DNA of 8,202 bases from positions 1 through 8,202 of the forward strand of contig CAJXHQ010000112.1 in the NCBI GenBank assembly GCA_913054485.1, read 5' to 3'. This document shows positions 4,775 to 8,202 of the stretch, piece after piece. This stretch comes from an uncultured Paracoccaceae bacterium. GTDB lineage: Bacteria > Pseudomonadota > Alphaproteobacteria > Rhodobacterales > Rhodobacteraceae. The notes below the pieces were generated by a model. The model saw nothing but the letters and a program-made list of their open reading frames with translations. It was not told the origin of the DNA and searched no databases. How positions within the stretch are numbered: position 1 is the first letter of the stretch; every line of letters starts with the position of its first letter. The position numbers were made by a program, and so were the translations under genes.

Positions 4775-6703
4775 ATGAGCATAACGGGTTATATCGTCCG
4801 TGATGCTGCAGGAAATTTGCAGCAGGGCAACTTCGCAGAGGGTTCGCCCTCTACGATCTATGTATCACATTCCAAAGACGTCTCTTTGAATCTGGCCGCG
4901 GCCGAGGTGCAGGGCTACGAACGGCACGGCCAAGACCTGCATATTGTTTTGCAGGGCGGCGAGGTCCTGGTGCTGAACGGCTACTACAACGAAGGCACGA
5001 CCGGCGGCAAAAACCTCCTCCTGAGCCATGAGGGCGATATCGTCGAAGTGATCCTGGAAGACCGGGCGGATGGTTACCTTGCCGCCGGCTATGAGCCGCT
5101 GGACACAGCCGGGAAATGGAGCTCCTACGATGAGATGGTGTTTCTGGATGTCGACCGGATCGAACCGACCGTAGCACCGCTGGCAGCAGCAGGATTCGGC
5201 GGCTTTGGCGCCGCAGGCGCCGCAGCAGCAGGCGGCGCTGCGCTTCTCGCAGGCGCCGGGGGCGACGAGGGCGGGGGCGGCAGCTCCGTTATCACGCCAA
5301 CCGTGGATGACGCCGACCTTGACCGCATCATCGGCGGCACTGGCGATGACACTGTTATCGTGACTGGCACCGGCTCGGCCGGATCGACCGTCGAGGTCAC
5401 CATCGGCACTGAAACCCAGACAGTCACCATCGGCAGCGGTGGAACCTGGACAGCCTCCTTCGACCCGGCCGACCTGCCAGATGACGGAATCTACACCTCT
5501 ACCGTGAACGTGGTCGACTTGGATGGAAACACCTGGGACCTGACCGGGCCGGTTGTGGACATCGACACAACCGCACCCGAAGTGACTGTCACCGAAGGCA
5601 CCGTATCGGTGGGCGAGATCGTCAATGCCGTGGAACATTCCAGCGGCACGGTGATCACCGGCACCGGCGAAGCGGGCTCCACCGTGGATGTGGAGATCAA
5701 CGGGACCACGCACAGCACAACCGTCGCAAACGACGGCAGCTGGTCCGTGACCTTCTCCAGCGGAGAGATCGCAACCGGCGAGTACAGCACAACAGTTACC
5801 CTGACGACGACCGACACCCGCGGCAACAGCCGCACCACCTCCGATCTGCTGGAGGTCGACACCATCGCCCCGCCGGTGGCCCTGGGGGTTGTTGAAGGCG
5901 ACGATATCATCAATGCCGCCGAACACGCGGACGGGGTCACCCTGTCCGGCACCGGTGAAGCCGGCACCACGGTCACGGTGGAATTCCAGGGCATCACCCG
6001 CAGCGCGACGGTTGCGGCCAATGGCAGCTGGTCCATCGACTACCTCGCTTCCGAGATCACCGAGGGCACCTACAACTCCGCCGTCACCATCACTGCAGAA
6101 GACGCCGCAGGCAACACCACCACCGTCATCGAAGCAGTCAGCATCGATACCGACATCGGAACGCCCGAAATCACCGGTATTTTCGAAGATGCCGACGGAG
6201 ACCTCAGCATGGCTGGGGTGACCGGTTTCGAAGGGACCGCCTCCTTCGATGCACTGCACAGCAATGGAACCGTCACCAGCGAGAACCCGACCCCGTCCGG
6301 GTCTATCTATTCTTTCAGCCCGGAATTGCCGGACGGATCCCACCTGGTCGTCAGCAATTCCGACACCTCCGGCAACTCGTCCAGCACCCTGCTGGTGCTG
6401 GACGACAGCGTGACCAACAGCGGCACGCTGGATCACGCAGGTATCGGCGCATTCAATATTGATGCGCTGAACCTCAACCACGCGGCGGATGCAGATCTTG
6501 TCCTGGACGAAAGCGTTATCAAGGGGCTGACCGGTGAAACGGATACGCTGACCATCCAAGGCGGCCGGGACGACATTGTGACGGTCGGCGACGCAACTTC
6601 GGCAGGCCAGCAGGTTATCGACGGGCAAATCTACGATGTTTATACCGTCGGCAGCGATGCAACGCTGCTGGTCGAAGAAGACGTCACCGTCAACATCATT
6701 TGA
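4775..6703 (+). CDS. Small Bap-like secreted adhesin (BapA prefix domain, Ig-like repeats, type I secretion)
   Basis: This is a 642-aa protein with no cysteine that I can find, rich in Thr, Ser, Gly and Asp/Glu, typical of type I-secreted surface proteins. Residues 1-130 resemble the BapA N-terminal prefix domain (ERHGQDLHIVLQGGEVLVLNGYY at 49-71). An uncharged Ala/Gly stretch (133-163) follows, then three Ig-like repeats of about 95 aa (178-268, 269-366, 367-463), each with a G-TG-AG-TV motif and a closing DT-AP or DT--TP. Residues 464-546 look like a degenerate fourth unit with a D-A-D-G-D calcium-type loop (472-476). Residues 547-642 match C-terminal domains of type I-secreted adhesins (LTGETDTLTIQGGRDDIVTV, YDVYTVGSDATLLVEEDVTV). 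There is no Sec signal. Start 4775 has AGGA 4 nt upstream and gives a family-like N-terminus; an in-frame ATG at 4694 would add 27 unusual residues. Bap proteins are often thousands of residues long, so this one is very short. Role in attachment or biofilm is inferred. Confidence 0.85.
   Translation: MSITGYIVRDAAGNLQQGNFAEGSPSTIYVSHSKDVSLNLAAAEVQGYERHGQDLHIVLQGGEVLVLNGYYNEGTTGGKNLLLSHEGDIVEVILEDRADGYLAAGYEPLDTAGKWSSYDEMVFLDVDRIEPTVAPLAAAGFGGFGAAGAAAAGGAALLAGAGGDEGGGGSSVITPTVDDADLDRIIGGTGDDTVIVTGTGSAGSTVEVTIGTETQTVTIGSGGTWTASFDPADLPDDGIYTSTVNVVDLDGNTWDLTGPVVDIDTTAPEVTVTEGTVSVGEIVNAVEHSSGTVITGTGEAGSTVDVEINGTTHSTTVANDGSWSVTFSSGEIATGEYSTTVTLTTTDTRGNSRTTSDLLEVDTIAPPVALGVVEGDDIINAAEHADGVTLSGTGEAGTTVTVEFQGITRSATVAANGSWSIDYLASEITEGTYNSAVTITAEDAAGNTTTVIEAVSIDTDIGTPEITGIFEDADGDLSMAGVTGFEGTASFDALHSNGTVTSENPTPSGSIYSFSPELPDGSHLVVSNSDTSGNSSSTLLVLDDSVTNSGTLDHAGIGAFNIDALNLNHAADADLVLDESVIKGLTGETDTLTIQGGRDDIVTVGDATSAGQQVIDGQIYDVYTVGSDATLLVEEDVTVNII
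5306..6163 (+). repeat. Three tandem Ig-like repeats within the adhesin gene
   Basis: Approximate units are 5306-5578, 5579-5872 and 5873-6163. The second and third are most alike at DNA level, for example GGCACCGGCGAAGC against GGCACCGGTGAAGC, and both carry a (V/I)NA-EH motif near their start. The first is more diverged and begins with GGTGDDTVI, a lone match to the RTX nonapeptide. Unit number in such genes often varies between strains by recombination. Confidence 0.7.
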
Positions 6704-6710
6704 TCCGGCG

Positions 6711-6733
6711 CCGCAGCGCCGCCGGCGCTGCGG
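6711..6733 (+). terminator. Strong intercistronic hairpin (attenuator or mRNA stabiliser)
   Basis: CCGCAGCGCC (6711-6720) pairs perfectly with GGCGCTGCGG (6724-6733) around a 3-base loop, 7 bases after the adhesin stop. No T-tract follows. A second weaker hairpin, CCCGG (6746-6750) with CCGGG (6757-6761), comes next. In an operon with an abundant secreted product and a low-copy exporter, such a structure would plausibly reduce read-through or protect the upstream message. The hairpin is directly visible; its effect is inferred. Confidence 0.5.
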
Positions 6734-6782
6734 TCCCGAAATCCGCCCGGTTTCCGCCGGGTGGAGCGGCAAAGGACGATTG

Positions 6783-8054
6783 ATGCAGCCTGTCAAAGCC
6801 ATCTCAGCCCTGCTATTCGCGTGCAGCCTTGCGGCCTGTGCCTCGGAAACGGCTGTGGATCCAAATGCCCGCGCCTTTGCACAAGCCGAGGGTGCGGACG
6901 CCTCCGCTGTGATTACCGAACTGATGACCCGCCGCTCGCTCCTGACCGAAGGCAGCGCCTATGACACCGTCGCCGATGCGGTGCTGATTGCTTCCGAGCG
7001 GGCCTCGGAATCGCAGCTGATCAGCGCCAAACTGCGCGCCGAGGCGGCCTCGAAAAACTGGTTCCCCACATTGGGCCCCTCAGTCAGCCTGACCGACATG
7101 GGCGATCTGGTGGCCGGGCTGCTGATCGAACAGGTGCTGTTCGACAACGGCCGCAAGAAAGCCGAGCGTGAATTTGCGGCCGCCGATGTGGAAGTGGCTG
7201 CCGTCAGCCTGTCGATCGACATGAACAGCCGGGTGGAATCTGCGCTGGGGCTCTACGTTGCAGGGCTGCACGGCGATGAAAAAGCCGCGCTCGGCACCCG
7301 CGCGCTGACCCGGATGCAGGAGTTTGAGCGCATTGTGACCGGCCGGGTCGAAGGCGGCCTGATCGACCGGTCGGACCAGACTGTGGTGCGCAATAAGATC
7401 AACGGCATGCGATCAGCCCGCGCCACCGCCCAGGAGGCCGCGGCCACCGCCCGCGCCGAACTGCGGGCCATGACCGGTCAGGATTTCGACGCCTCCCGCC
7501 GGCATTTGCAACTGCAGACCCCGCCGCAGGAAGCCGGTTTCCTGAGCGTTCTGAAGGCGGAAGCCGAGGCCACGCGCACCGTGGCGCAAACCACCGTTCA
7601 GCGCGCAGGCCTGCTGCCGGGCGTGTCCGCTTCCGGCAATGTGACCACCGACGGGTCAGGTGCCGGTCTGACACTCAACACACCGGTCCCGTTGGGCCTG
7701 GGCACCCCCGCCCTGCTGAAAGCCATTGATACAGCGCGGGAAACCGCAGAACGGCAGGTCGGTGAGGCCGAAGAAACCGCCCGCCGCGGCCACGCCCGGC
7801 AAATGCAGCGCCTGGCCTCTTTCAAACGCCAGGCCGCGGAAACCGCCGAGCTCGCCCGCGCCAGCCGGGACACCTATGACCTGTTTCAGGCGCAGTTCAA
7901 AGCCGGCCAGCGGCCGGTGATGGATGTGGTCACAATCTATGAACAGCTGATCCAGCGCGAACAGGCGCATGTGGATGCCAAATACGAAGTGGTGCTGACG
8001 CAGCTTGTGCTGGCCCGCGACATGGGGCTTCTGGCCAATGGGGACGAAATATGA
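6783..8054 (+). CDS. TolC family outer-membrane factor with lipoprotein signal
   Basis: This is a 423-aa outer-membrane efflux/secretion channel subunit, expected to form a trimeric barrel and periplasmic tunnel for the adjacent type I exporter. The N-terminus MQPVKAISALLFACSLAACAS is a lipoprotein signal with lipobox LAAC, acylated Cys19. Family landmarks are KNWFPTLGP (91-99) and QVLFDNGRKKAE (117-128) of the first half, and the two internal-repeat motifs: RVEGGLIDRSD near 188-198, and QFKAGQRPVMDVVTIYEQLI at 371-390. Ala-rich helices at 210-232 and 315-365 fit the long coiled-coil tunnel helices. The start is fixed by AAAGGA (6771-6776), 6 nt upstream, and by the signal peptide; extension upstream would place the signal inside the protein. 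It lies 79 bases after the adhesin gene and overlaps the next gene by ATGA, so all three are likely co-transcribed. An RND-efflux role is a weaker alternative because of this context. Confidence 0.9.
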   Translation: MQPVKAISALLFACSLAACASETAVDPNARAFAQAEGADASAVITELMTRRSLLTEGSAYDTVADAVLIASERASESQLISAKLRAEAASKNWFPTLGPSVSLTDMGDLVAGLLIEQVLFDNGRKKAEREFAAADVEVAAVSLSIDMNSRVESALGLYVAGLHGDEKAALGTRALTRMQEFERIVTGRVEGGLIDRSDQTVVRNKINGMRSARATAQEAAATARAELRAMTGQDFDASRRHLQLQTPPQEAGFLSVLKAEAEATRTVAQTTVQRAGLLPGVSASGNVTTDGSGAGLTLNTPVPLGLGTPALLKAIDTARETAERQVGEAEETARRGHARQMQRLASFKRQAAETAELARASRDTYDLFQAQFKAGQRPVMDVVTIYEQLIQREQAHVDAKYEVVLTQLVLARDMGLLANGDEI

Positions 8055-8202
8055 GCACGGGCGGCAGCAACACACCGGACCGCAGCACACCTGCTGTCTT
8101 AAGCCTCGCCAACGCGCGGGATCAAAAAGCGGCCGCCGAGGTTCCGGCCGCTCGGACGGCGGCCAAAGATCCGCAAGACAAACGTCTGCGCCACCGTGCC
8201 GG
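8051..8202 (+). CDS. Start of a third operon gene, unidentified; probable type I secretion component by context
   Basis: An open frame starts at 8051, overlapping the TolC-like gene by ATGA, with GGGGA about 6 nt upstream. It stays open for 50 codons to the window edge. The visible residues (MSTGGSNTPDRSTPAVLSLA, then an Ala/Lys/Arg/Asp-rich stretch) are hydrophilic and look disordered, with no signal peptide or membrane helix yet. No domain can be recognised. In related loci the adhesin and TolC gene are followed by the type I secretion ABC permease/ATPase and an HlyD-like adaptor. Either could carry a charged cytosolic N-terminal tail, so a secretion component is the best guess from position alone. 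Confidence 0.6.
   Translation, partial: MSTGGSNTPDRSTPAVLSLANARDQKAAAEVPAARTAAKDPQDKRLRHRA

Noticed and set aside
6711..6761. Rho-independent terminator ending the operon after the adhesin gene
   Set aside because: No T-tract follows either stem, and the downstream gene is a functional partner only 79 bases away, so a full terminator is unlikely.
4865..6802. 645-codon open frame on the minus strand
   Set aside because: It is antisense to the adhesin gene. Its repeats merely mirror the Ig-like repeats of the real gene, and the product is rich in Cys and Gly without any family resemblance.

Overview
This window looks like chromosome from an alphaproteobacterium, most likely a marine member of the Rhodobacterales (Roseobacter group). 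The reasons are a high GC content with mostly G/C third codon positions, an exact CtrA-type binding motif, and the gene families present. The taxonomic call is an inference from these traits. No rRNA, tRNA, CRISPR array or insertion sequence is visible.

Left half (1-4090, minus strand): a compact three-gene operon read right to left. It encodes a PrkA/YeaG-type AAA+ serine protein kinase (644 aa), a DUF444/YeaH protein with a von Willebrand-type metal-ion site (439 aa), and the first 270 residues of a SpoVR/YcgB protein that runs off the left edge. The genes are separated by only 22 and 1 bases. This trio is widely conserved in proteobacteria that do not sporulate and is tied to stress, starvation and stationary phase. 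Its biochemical job is still poorly understood.

Centre (4091-4774): about 680 bases without a convincing gene. The prkA-proximal part holds, on the minus strand, a perfect TATAAT, a 9/10 match to the Fnr box, a 10-bp direct repeat flanking the -10 element and a hairpin in the leader. The part nearer the right-hand operon holds an exact TTAA-N7-TTAAC CtrA box placed about where a -35 element would sit, followed by a TGCTGCA direct repeat and a -10-like AATAAT.

Right half (4775-8202, plus strand): a type I secretion and adhesion operon. It starts with a small Bap-like secreted protein (642 aa). This has a BapA-type N-terminal prefix domain, an uncharged Ala/Gly linker, three Ig-like repeats, a degenerate fourth segment and a C-terminal domain of the type found in type I-secreted adhesins. 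Next, after a strong intercistronic hairpin, comes a TolC-family outer-membrane factor with a lipoprotein signal. The start of a third gene overlaps it by ATGA and is cut by the right edge; by context it is probably an inner-membrane component of the exporter. The likely picture is an adhesin made together with its own export channel, possibly under CtrA control, beside an independently transcribed stress-kinase operon.

No wholly new system is evident. The most useful leads are the two regulatory motifs (CtrA-like and Fnr-like), the very compact Bap-like adhesin with a possible LapG-type cleavage site, and the acylated TolC-like partner.
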